A DNA stretch of 39,666 nt from SZUA-584 sp964441275. Its GTDB lineage: Bacteria; Bacillota; Clostridia; Christensenellales; SZUA-584. Position numbers and translations under genes: made by a program. Below, in pieces: positions 25,006 to 32,489 of the stretch; positions within the stretch are counted from its first letter, which is position 1; the number at the start of each line of letters is the position of its first letter. Location of the stretch: contig CAYTUG010000020.1 of assembly GCA_964441275.1 (NCBI GenBank), forward strand, positions 1-39,666, read 5' to 3'. Below the pieces are notes generated by a model. It was not told the origin of the DNA. It saw only the letters and a program-made list of their open reading frames with translations, and ran no database searches.

Positions 25006-26487
25006 ATGAAAAATTATGATATTGTTGTAATCGGAAGCGGTGCGGGGCTTATATTCGTAAGATCCGCATTGGCTAACGGAAAAAAATGCGCAATAGTTGA
25101 AAACGGCAAGTTTGGGGGTACCTGCCTTACAAAAGGCTGCATACCTTCAAAAATGTTAGTGTATCCCGCCGATATGCTTCGCGATTATAAAAAGGCGGAA
25201 AGGGTGGGAATTAGATTTGTCGAGCCCGCAATCGATTGGGCAAAAATCTCGGATCGTATGTGGCAACAGATAGGTTACAGCGAACAAATTGAAAAGAGGC
25301 TAAAAAAAACTGACAACCTAAAAGTTTATAACGGAACGGCAGAGTTTACCGGCAAAAGATCCTTAAAAATCAGGTATGACGACTCAAGCTATTTTGAACA
25401 GATTACGGCGGATATAATAGTTATCGCTAACGGCGCGCGTTCGTTTATCCCGCCTATTTCAAACATAGAGCAGACCGGCTACGTTACGTCCGAAACATTT
25501 TTCGGTAAAAAGTTTCCTAAAAAACCTTGGGAGAGCCTAATAATTGTTGGCGGCGGCGCAATAGGTGCGGAGTTTGCGCATATTTTTTCCGCGTTCGGGA
25601 CTAAAGTCAGCATAGTAGAAATGCGTCCGAACATTATCGCCACCGAGGAAAAGGAAATAAGCGTTTTTGTAGAAAACAGTTTTAAAAACAACGGGATTGA
25701 TGTTTTTACAAACACCAAGATAATCGATTCGAATAAAAGCGGCGGCAGCAAATCGCTTAAGGTTGAGAACATGCTGACGGGCGAAACGCGGGTTATTGAG
25801 GCGGAGCAGATTCTTATTGCCGCGGGCGTTATGTCTAACAGCGACACGTTAAACCTGTTTAATACAGATATTAAAACAGACGATAAAGGCTATATCGTAA
25901 CTGATGAATACTTAGAGACAACGCAAAAAGGGGTTTATGCGATTGGAGATATAAACGGAAAGTATCAGTTTAGGCACACTGCAAACTACGAAGCCGAAAT
26001 ATTAATGCACAATTTATTTTCGGGGAGCGGCAAAAAAAGGGCTTGTTACGATTCGGTACCATGGGCGATATTTTGTTCGCCTCAGGTTGCTCATGTTGGC
26101 AGAACCGAGGAGCAGCTTAAAGCGCAAAAGAAAAAATACTGGGTGGGCAAAAACTACTATTCCAAGGTTGCGGGCGGAATAGCAATGGGGATTTCCGACG
26201 ATTCTTATGACAACGGGTTTGTTAAGATATTAGCGGGCGAAGATCGCGCCATACTTGGAGTACATATTGTGGGGGCGTACGCATCAATACTCATCCAGCC
26301 TTTTGTGTACCTTATGAACTGTGGGTTTAAGTGTGAGAAACAACAATTTAAGAGAAATAAAGAGACCGTTTGCCCGCAGCTTGGCAGCTTTGCGGCGATT
26401 GAAAATTCTATGGTGATCCATCCGTCTTTAAACGAACTTACCGCCTGGGTAATCGAGCACATTGATTGGCAGCATGGATTCGAATAG
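25006..26487 (+). CDS. FAD-dependent pyridine nucleotide-disulfide oxidoreductase (class I)
   Basis: This 493-residue flavoprotein is related to dihydrolipoamide dehydrogenase, mercuric reductase and mycothione reductase. FAD-binding GSGAGL is at 10-15, the redox-active pair CLTKGC is Cys 40 and Cys 45, and the NAD(P)-binding VGGGAIGAEFAHIF and the AIGDI motif follow. The C-terminal dimer-interface His and Glu are in IHPSLNEL. Near the C-terminus it carries extra cysteines (NCGFKCEKQQ and ETVCPQ), which are not usual for lipoamide dehydrogenase. No 2-oxo-acid dehydrogenase genes are nearby, so a thiol or metal-linked substrate is more likely. Confidence 0.88.
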   Translation: MKNYDIVVIGSGAGLIFVRSALANGKKCAIVENGKFGGTCLTKGCIPSKMLVYPADMLRDYKKAERVGIRFVEPAIDWAKISDRMWQQIGYSEQIEKRLKKTDNLKVYNGTAEFTGKRSLKIRYDDSSYFEQITADIIVIANGARSFIPPISNIEQTGYVTSETFFGKKFPKKPWESLIIVGGGAIGAEFAHIFSAFGTKVSIVEMRPNIIATEEKEISVFVENSFKNNGIDVFTNTKIIDSNKSGGSKSLKVENMLTGETRVIEAEQILIAAGVMSNSDTLNLFNTDIKTDDKGYIVTDEYLETTQKGVYAIGDINGKYQFRHTANYEAEILMHNLFSGSGKKRACYDSVPWAIFCSPQVAHVGRTEEQLKAQKKKYWVGKNYYSKVAGGIAMGISDDSYDNGFVKILAGEDRAILGVHIVGAYASILIQPFVYLMNCGFKCEKQQFKRNKETVCPQLGSFAAIENSMVIHPSLNELTAWVIEHIDWQHGFE

Positions 26488-26529
26488 CACGAAATTATAC
26501 AATACGCCATTGCAAAGGAGGGCGCATTC

Positions 26530-27159
26530 GTGGAAAAAAAACAAGAAGATAACATTACAATTCCAAGATATCAGCAAATTGCTATCGACATTGCCTCTAA
26601 AATTGCAAAGGAAGAGTATGCGATAGGTCAAAAGATTCACGGACGTTCTTATATTGCCAGCAAGTACAGCGTGTCGCCGGAAACCGCGCGCAGGGCGTTT
26701 TGCATTCTATCCGATCTTGATATAGTATCCCCCGAAAAGGGCAGCGGGATGCGAATTAAATCTAAAAGCGCCGCAGTTGAGTTTATAAACCAATTTCAAG
26801 GCAGGAAGACGATAGCCACGCTAAAAAACTCTATTATGCGCAACATACAAAGGCAACAAAAAGAGATCACATCTTTAAGCCAAGAGCTATCCGAATTGAT
26901 TGCAGCTACCGAGCACTACCGTTCAATGAATCCGCTTATGCCTTATTCTTTGCAAATTACACAGGATTGCAAGTTTTTAAACAAGACAATTCAAGAATTG
27001 CAGTTTTGGCAACACACGGGGGCTACACTCGTAGCGATAAAACGCAATCAAACGCTTTTGCGCTCGCCCGGACCATATGCAAGCCTGCAAGAAAATGATA
27101 TCATATATTTTGTTACCCAAAAAGATTCTCACAACGAAGTTAAAGACTATTTATTTTAA
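26530..27159 (+). CDS. GntR-type regulator with RCK_C domain (BusR-like)
   Basis: This 209-residue regulator has an N-terminal GntR winged helix (PRYQQIAIDIASKIAKEEY, then SKYSVSPETARRAF at about 50-63). A central helical part (about 90-135) follows, then a C-terminal TrkA-C/RCK_C domain (SLQITQDCKFLNKTIQELQFWQ with VAIKRNQTLL). This is the architecture of BusR, the c-di-AMP-responsive repressor of the betaine importer in lactic streptococci. The next operon encodes exactly such an importer. The start is GTG behind AAAGGAGGG. It lies 42 bases after the disulfide reductase gene, so it may also ride on that transcript. Confidence 0.87.
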   Translation: MEKKQEDNITIPRYQQIAIDIASKIAKEEYAIGQKIHGRSYIASKYSVSPETARRAFCILSDLDIVSPEKGSGMRIKSKSAAVEFINQFQGRKTIATLKNSIMRNIQRQQKEITSLSQELSELIAATEHYRSMNPLMPYSLQITQDCKFLNKTIQELQFWQHTGATLVAIKRNQTLLRSPGPYASLQENDIIYFVTQKDSHNEVKDYLF

Positions 27160-27222
27160 AATCCGTTCAGCACGCATTTGATTTTCATTTTGTGTCATCT
27201 TCTAACGCAACCTTTTTTATAC

Positions 27223-27261
27223 TTGACTTAAAGTGACAACCTAATGTAGAATGCAGGTTGT
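27223..27261 (+). promoter_or_regulatory. Betaine importer promoter with inverted repeat over the -10
   Basis: TTGACT (27223-27228), an 18-base spacer and TAGAAT (27247-27252). ACAACCT (27236-27242) and AGGTTGT (27255-27261) form a perfect 7-base inverted repeat that brackets the -10, and the left arm is preceded by AAGTG. This is a good candidate operator for the adjacent BusR-like regulator. Confidence 0.6.
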
Positions 27262-27369
27262 TGCTAACGCAGAGCTGCGCAAACGTTGGCTTCAGCCGCA
27301 TTTTAGCGTTTTAAAACGGCGCGGCTATGCTCTTAATCCGGAATGATTTCCGGGGAAAAGGATTGAAAA
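27262..27369 (+). promoter_or_regulatory. Hairpin-rich leader of the betaine importer operon
   Basis: Three foldable units follow the promoter: a GGCTTCAGCC hairpin; an AGCCGC...GCGGCT arm pair enclosing the palindrome CGTTTTAAAACG; and CCGGAA-TGAT-TTCCGG just before the ribosome binding site. None ends in a T run, and I do not recognise the c-di-AMP (ydaO) riboswitch consensus. Confidence 0.35.
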
Positions 27370-28362
27370 ATGAAATATATAATAAGAATAAGCACAATAG
27401 TATTATTAATAATTTTTGCGGCAGGCATGTTTGCAGGGTGCGCAAAAAAGGAAAAAACAATTGCTTTTGCCGACGTGGGGTGGGATTCAATACTGTTTCA
27501 CAACGCGGTAGCAGGGACGATTGCCGAAAAAGTTTTCGGGTACACCTGGTCGGAAGTTTCGGGCAGCACGCCCATAACCCATGAGGCGGTAAAAAAAGGC
27601 GAGATAGATGTGCATATGGAGGTATGGACAGATAACCTGCCAAGTTATGCCGCAGATTTAGAAAACGGAGAGCTAAAAGAGCTGTCTGTTAACTTTGATG
27701 ATAACGTACAGGGGTTTTATGTGCCTCGGTATGTTGTTGAGGGAGATGGCACGCGCGGAATTGAACCTGTGGCGCCTAACCTAAAAAGAGTGTCGGACCT
27801 TGGGGATTATGCATCCGTGTTTAAAGACCCGGAGGATGCGTCCATGGGGATTATCTATGGCGGAATTGCCGGATGGGAGATAACCCAAATAATGCATAAA
27901 AAATATCTATATCATAATTTAGACAAAACATATAATTACTTAGAGCCCGGCTCGGACGCTGCCACCAACGCCGTATTGGTAGCTGCCTATGATAGGGGAG
28001 AGCCTGTAGTAGCCTATTATTGGGAGCCGACTTGGCTGCTTGGCAAGTATGATTTTGTACTATTGGAGGACGAACCGTACGATTCGGATTTGTACCATGA
28101 AGGTAAATGTGAGTGCCCGTCTGTCAAAGTTACCGTTTGCACCAGCAACAGTTTTTATGCAAACAATCCCGAATTTTGCGGCTTTTTATCAAAGTATCGC
28201 ACGTCATCCGCATTGACCAGTGAAGCGCTTGCATACATTGAAGAAACCGGCGCGGATTATAAAGAGGCCGCGGTTTGGTTTTTGAATGAGAACAGCGATA
28301 TTGTCAAAGGTTGGTTAACTGATGAGCAGGCAGATGCTTTATATGAAGAAATCGGAATGTAG
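27370..28362 (+). CDS. Glycine betaine/proline betaine-binding lipoprotein
   Basis: This 330-residue substrate-binding protein has a lipobox MFAGC with lipidated Cys 24. The mature part shows OpuAC features: FADVGWDSILFHNAVAG, the SGSTPITHEAVKKGEIDVHMEVW region with aromatic cage residues, and YYWEPTWLLGKYD. It would capture betaine-type osmolytes outside the cell and deliver them to the ProW/ProV-like pair encoded next. AAAAGG precedes the ATG. Confidence 0.92.
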   Translation: MKYIIRISTIVLLIIFAAGMFAGCAKKEKTIAFADVGWDSILFHNAVAGTIAEKVFGYTWSEVSGSTPITHEAVKKGEIDVHMEVWTDNLPSYAADLENGELKELSVNFDDNVQGFYVPRYVVEGDGTRGIEPVAPNLKRVSDLGDYASVFKDPEDASMGIIYGGIAGWEITQIMHKKYLYHNLDKTYNYLEPGSDAATNAVLVAAYDRGEPVVAYYWEPTWLLGKYDFVLLEDEPYDSDLYHEGKCECPSVKVTVCTSNSFYANNPEFCGFLSKYRTSSALTSEALAYIEETGADYKEAAVWFLNENSDIVKGWLTDEQADALYEEIGM

Positions 28363-28370
28363 GTGGGGCT

Positions 28371-29240
28371 ATGGACTGGCTTTTTGACTTTCCGTTCACC
28401 GTTGATTTTGATTCGGATTCAGTTGACAAGGCGGTGCGCGGATTCGCCGCCGCCAACTCGGCTTTTTTTGACGGTATTAAATCTGTTTTGACCGGTTTTG
28501 TTAATTCGATAAACTGGATTCTTAGCCATATCCCGTGGTTTATACTGATTGTGGTTGTTTTTTTAATAGCGTGGAAAGCGCGTAAACGCCTACGCTCCGG
28601 GATATTATACGCAATTCTGTTATGTATAATCGGAATGTTTGGACTTTGGGAGCTAATGAATCTTACCCTCTCAATTGTGTTGGCGGGTGTTATTGTTGCG
28701 CTTATGATAGGCATGCCCATAGGCGTGTTGATATCAAGTTCGGATTGCGCGAACAACATAATCAGGCCGGTGCTCGATATGATGCAAACTATGCCTGTGT
28801 TCGTTTATCTTATTCCTGCGGTAATATTCTTTGGTATGGGCGCCGCATCCGCCGTAATTGCGACTGTAATATATTCGATGGTGCCGGCGATAAGGCTGAC
28901 CAGCCTTGGAATAAGGCAGGTTGATGTTGAGATAGTAGAGGCGGCGCGTTCTTTCGGCTCCGCACGTTCACAAATTTTATTTAAAGTACAAATACCCCAG
29001 GCGCTGCCGACAATAATGGCGGGAATCAATCAAACGCTTATGATGGCGATGTCTATGGTGGTTACCTGTTCTATGATTGGAGCGCGCGGGTTAGGAAACG
29101 AAGTGCTTATTGCGGTTAATCGAATACAAATATCCCGTGGGTTTGTTGCAGGCGGCGCGGTTGTTATACTTGCCATTGTTCTTGACAGATTAACGCAAGG
29201 ATGGTTCAGGCAAACAAAGCCGAAAGAAGGCGACAAATGA
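28371..29240 (+). CDS. Glycine betaine ABC permease (ProW/OpuAB-like)
   Basis: This 289-residue permease has six or seven membrane segments. It carries the binding-protein-dependent signature with the EAA loop VEIVEAARSFGSARSQILFKVQIPQ split around 190-215, and QTMPVFVYLIPAVIFFGMG typical of ProW. Before the first membrane segments it has about 55 residues (FDFPFTVDFDSDSVDKA) of a ProW-type amphipathic N-terminus. It starts nine bases after the lipoprotein gene and overlaps the ATPase gene by four. Confidence 0.92.
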   Translation: MDWLFDFPFTVDFDSDSVDKAVRGFAAANSAFFDGIKSVLTGFVNSINWILSHIPWFILIVVVFLIAWKARKRLRSGILYAILLCIIGMFGLWELMNLTLSIVLAGVIVALMIGMPIGVLISSSDCANNIIRPVLDMMQTMPVFVYLIPAVIFFGMGAASAVIATVIYSMVPAIRLTSLGIRQVDVEIVEAARSFGSARSQILFKVQIPQALPTIMAGINQTLMMAMSMVVTCSMIGARGLGNEVLIAVNRIQISRGFVAGGAVVILAIVLDRLTQGWFRQTKPKEGDK

Positions 29241-30412
29241 ACGATATAATTATTGAGACCAAAAAAGTATCGAAATTTTATGGACTGCGCCGCGATGAAG
29301 CGGTCAGCCTGTTGCGCAAAGGCATTTCAAAAGCAGAGGTGTTGCGGAAAACCGGGGTTACCACCGCATTATACGATGTTAGCCTTAAAATCCCGCGCGG
29401 AGAGATTTTTGTGATAATAGGGCTTTCCGGTTCGGGTAAATCTACAATGATTAGGTGTTTTAACAGGCTAATAAAGCCGACTTACGGAGAAATATTATTT
29501 GAAGGCGCAGATTTGTTGCGAATGAAAAAGAAAGAGCTGTTGGAATTCAGACGCAACAAGATTGCGATGGTTTTTCAGTCATTTGGGCTGATGGGGCACA
29601 GGAATGTAATAGGCAATGTTTCATACGGGCTTGAAGTGCGCGGCATGCCAAATGAGCAAAGAAAAAAGCGGGCGATGGAAGCAATATCGTTGGTAGGTTT
29701 GGAAGGCTGGGAGAATAATGCGATAGACGATTTATCCGGCGGCATGCGGCAAAGGGTTGGGCTTGCGCGTGCACTGGCTAATAACCCTGAGGTATTGCTT
29801 ATGGACGAGCCTTTTTCGGCTCTTGACCCGTTAGTGCGCAAAGATATGCAGTTTGAGTTGCTATCGATTCAGCGCAAGCTTGAGAAAACAGTAATATTTA
29901 TTACTCACGATATTGACGAGGCTTTTAAATTAGGCGATACCGTTGCAATTATGCGCGATGGAAAAGTGGTGCAAGTGGATACGCCGGAGAGGATGAGCGC
30001 GCAGCCAAGCGACGATTATGTACGGCGGTTTATCGATTCGGCCGATAGGTCTAAAGTGCTTTCGGTGGGCAATATAATGATTACGCCGGCAAGTCTGGTT
30101 AAGATTAATGACGGAATAGATCATGCATTGAGAGAAATGAGAAGAAACGGATTGTCGTCCGTTTATGTTGTCAACGGTAAAATGAGGCTGCAGGGGATAT
30201 TGACGGTGTCGGAGGCTGTACGCGCGAAAAAAGAAGGGCTTGGCATTATCGATGTTATTGAGCGCACGCTAACTACGGCTCAGCCTGACGCTCATGTCGA
30301 AGATGTGCTTGCATTGGCGGCTGTCGCAAAATACCCCATTGCCGTGGTTGATTGTGACAACAAGTTAAAGGGCATTGTAACAAAAGCAAGCGTATTGTCG
30401 TCTCTTATATAG
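29237..30412 (+). CDS. Glycine betaine ABC ATPase with CBS pair (ProV/OpuAA-like)
   Basis: This 391-residue ATPase has Walker A GLSGSGKST near 58-66, signature LSGGMRQR, Walker B VLLMDEPFSALDP, and two C-terminal CBS domains (about 275-390: SVGNIMITPASLVKIND and VEDVLALAAVAKYPIAVVD). In OpuA-type importers the CBS pair senses ionic strength or c-di-AMP. The long N-terminal loop before Walker A (GLRRDEAVSLLRKG) is typical of ProV. I place the start at 29237, in an ATGA overlap with the permease stop. Confidence 0.93.
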   Translation: MNDIIIETKKVSKFYGLRRDEAVSLLRKGISKAEVLRKTGVTTALYDVSLKIPRGEIFVIIGLSGSGKSTMIRCFNRLIKPTYGEILFEGADLLRMKKKELLEFRRNKIAMVFQSFGLMGHRNVIGNVSYGLEVRGMPNEQRKKRAMEAISLVGLEGWENNAIDDLSGGMRQRVGLARALANNPEVLLMDEPFSALDPLVRKDMQFELLSIQRKLEKTVIFITHDIDEAFKLGDTVAIMRDGKVVQVDTPERMSAQPSDDYVRRFIDSADRSKVLSVGNIMITPASLVKINDGIDHALREMRRNGLSSVYVVNGKMRLQGILTVSEAVRAKKEGLGIIDVIERTLTTAQPDAHVEDVLALAAVAKYPIAVVDCDNKLKGIVTKASVLSSLI

Positions 30413-30472
30413 GCCGGCAGGAAATAATTTAACGTTGGCAAAAATTCTTTGAAACATTTTAAATGTAATAAT

Positions 30473-30500
30473 CGCCGCTCGGCAGGCGGGCGGCGCTTTT
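30473..30500 (+). terminator. Intrinsic terminator after the betaine operon
   Basis: CGCCGC (30473-30478) pairs with GCGGCG (30490-30495), followed by CTTTT. It lies between the betaine importer and the convergent flavodiiron gene. Confidence 0.75.
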
Positions 30501-30505
30501 AAAAC

Positions 30506-31687
30506 TTAAGCTATTGTTTTTCCAAATTCAATCGCTGCCTTTTGCGCGTCCAAATCAGGATTCCATTGGTTTGCAAACCCTTCGTTGATTATTTCGAAAC
30601 CTGCCTGTTCCAAAGCTTCACTGGTGGCTTTAACTGCGCCGCCGCTCCAGCCGTAACAGCCAAATGCAGCGCCCTTTTTCTGCTTAAACTTTAGCTGTTT
30701 CATAAGGTGAATAAAGCCGGCCACCGAATGCAAATGAGTGTTGGACATGGCAGGGGAACCGACAACAACAGATTTGGATTTAAAAACCTCCGTGATCAAA
30801 TCGTTTTCATCGCTCTTGGCAAGGTTAAATATTTTGACAACGACTTCCGGGTCGGCAAGCGTTATGCCCTTTGCAATGTTTTCGGCTAACGTTTTTGTGC
30901 CGTTCCACATGGTGTCGTAAACAACTGTAATTTGGTTTTCCTGATAATCGTTTGCCCACTGCGCATATTTTTCTACAATCTGCATTGGGTTTTGCCTCCA
31001 GACAACGCCGTGGCTTGTGGCGATTATGTCTATGGGGATGTTTAAGGCAATAACTTCATCTAATTTTTTTCGCAGTATTGCGCTAAACGGGGTTAAAATA
31101 TTAGCATAATATTTTATCGCCTCGTTAAAAAGCTCGCATTGGTCTACAAGATCGTTGTACAGTTTTTCGGTTGCCAAATGCTGCCCGAAAGCATCATTGC
31201 TAAAGAGTATATTGTCCTGAGTGAGATAAACAGCCATGCTGTCGGGCCAATGCAGCATAGCCATTTCAACAAAGATTAGCTCTTTCCCGTTGCCTATGCT
31301 TAGCTTGTCTCCGGTTTTCACAACTTGAAAGTTCCAATCCTTGTGAAATTGACCTTTTAACGATTTGACGGCGTTTGCCGTACAATATATTGGTTTATCC
31401 GGAATCTTTTCCATTAAAGCGGACAGTGCGCCGCTGTGGTCAACTTCCCCATGGTTTGCAATTACATAATCAATTTTGTTCAAATCGATTTCTTTTGCTA
31501 AGTTATCTACAAATTCGCCCGCAAAGGGTTCCCAAACCGTGTCTATCAAAACGGTTTTTTCTTCTTGTATAAGATATGAATTGTATGTTGACCCTTTGTG
31601 GGTAGAATACTCGTGACCGTGAAAATTCCTTAGCTCCCAATCCGCCTTGCCAACCCAGTAAACGTTGTTCTTAATTTGCTTTTTCAT
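30506..31687 (-). CDS. FprA-type flavodiiron protein
   Basis: This protein of about 393 residues joins a metallo-beta-lactamase-like diiron domain to a flavodoxin domain and reduces O2 to water or NO to N2O. The diiron ligands begin with HGEVDH at 79-84. The flavodoxin domain starts near VVYDTMWNGTKTLAENIAKG and contains GSPAMSNTHLHSV and GCYGWSGGA. The ATG at 31687 has AAGGAG nine bases upstream; the longer reading to 31735 is unsupported. It is third in an operon with a DUF2249 protein and a FAD oxidoreductase. Confidence 0.94.
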   Translation of the reverse strand: MKKQIKNNVYWVGKADWELRNFHGHEYSTHKGSTYNSYLIQEEKTVLIDTVWEPFAGEFVDNLAKEIDLNKIDYVIANHGEVDHSGALSALMEKIPDKPIYCTANAVKSLKGQFHKDWNFQVVKTGDKLSIGNGKELIFVEMAMLHWPDSMAVYLTQDNILFSNDAFGQHLATEKLYNDLVDQCELFNEAIKYYANILTPFSAILRKKLDEVIALNIPIDIIATSHGVVWRQNPMQIVEKYAQWANDYQENQITVVYDTMWNGTKTLAENIAKGITLADPEVVVKIFNLAKSDENDLITEVFKSKSVVVGSPAMSNTHLHSVAGFIHLMKQLKFKQKKGAAFGCYGWSGGAVKATSEALEQAGFEIINEGFANQWNPDLDAQKAAIEFGKTIA

Positions 31688-31701
31688 TTTTATTAACTCC
31701 T

Positions 31702-32445
31702 TTATGTTGTTTGTTCTTCCCTTTTTTCGCAGCACTTAATCTGTTTTCTAAACATAGTGTTAACATCGGGGTTTTTGTCACCAAAAGATTCTAAAATTTC
31801 GTCTAAGATCTTCCTTCTTTCGAGTCCTTCCTTCTCTCTTTTTTTAATCTGCTTATATACGCCGAATACCGTTGAAGGGCCAATTTCTGACGAAAAATAG
31901 CCGATTCCCTGGTTCCATGCAAAAAGAGAAAACAATTCATCAAACTCTTTTACGGTAACGCCCAAAGAATACGCTTTAATAAGCTCTCTTGTCGCCTGCC
32001 TGAAACGAGACGCGCCTATGGCGTTGCTCATTGATAGCAATAGCTTTGTTTTCACGTCAATAACCGCGTCTTCATTTTCCCAAATCAGCTCCCAAAAGTC
32101 CACCACATTTGCTGCTAATCTATCATCAATTATCTTATAATTGACAATTGCGGTTGGCTTGAAAGGCATATCCGCGCCCGACTCGTATGTTAAATCTTTA
32201 ATCTTTATTCTGTAAAAGTATGCGCGGTATTCGTTCTCTGAAACTTTTTCGGTCGAGTGTTCAAACCCCAAATCTTTTAACGCAGAATACAAAGGCTTAG
32301 GCTCAAAACTTTGAACAATGCAAATACCGTTGTTCAGATTAACCTGTTGCGCCTTATGCAAAATCATAGGCAGAAAATTGCCGGTTAGATTTCTGACGTC
32401 TATGATTGCAAATGATGATTTTTTGTTGTCCCACTTTGTTGTCAT
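31702..32445 (-). CDS. DUF2249 protein with AhpD/carboxymuconolactone-decarboxylase-like C-terminal domain
   Basis: This is a protein of about 247 residues. Residues 1-80 fit DUF2249 (SFAIIDVRNLTGNFLPMIL, then GICIVQSFEPKPLYSALKDLGF), a TusA-like fold. The C-terminal half (VDFWELIWENEDAVIDVKTKLLLSMSNAIGA, then ATRELIKAYSLGVTVKEFDELF) resembles the helical AhpD/CMD fold, but the position of the CxxC pair reads AWNQGIG, so the peroxidatic cysteines are missing. The start at 32445 has AAGGGAG; an open frame upstream is the tail of the oxidoreductase region read out of frame. It lies 44 bases after the oxidoreductase gene and 14 before fprA. Its role is unknown. Confidence 0.78.
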   Translation of the reverse strand: MTTKWDNKKSSFAIIDVRNLTGNFLPMILHKAQQVNLNNGICIVQSFEPKPLYSALKDLGFEHSTEKVSENEYRAYFYRIKIKDLTYESGADMPFKPTAIVNYKIIDDRLAANVVDFWELIWENEDAVIDVKTKLLLSMSNAIGASRFRQATRELIKAYSLGVTVKEFDELFSLFAWNQGIGYFSSEIGPSTVFGVYKQIKKREKEGLERRKILDEILESFGDKNPDVNTMFRKQIKCCEKREEQTT

Positions 32446-32489
32446 TAATTTCTCCCTTCTATGGTGTTCGTCTGCATTTGCGCGGCGTA

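Noticed and set aside
25006..26487. Dihydrolipoamide dehydrogenase of a 2-oxo-acid dehydrogenase complex
   Set aside because: No E1/E2 or glycine-cleavage genes are nearby and extra C-terminal cysteines are present; only the general family is called.
27262..27369. c-di-AMP (ydaO-type) riboswitch before the betaine operon
   Set aside because: The leader is too short and lacks the conserved ydaO core; only simple hairpins are seen.
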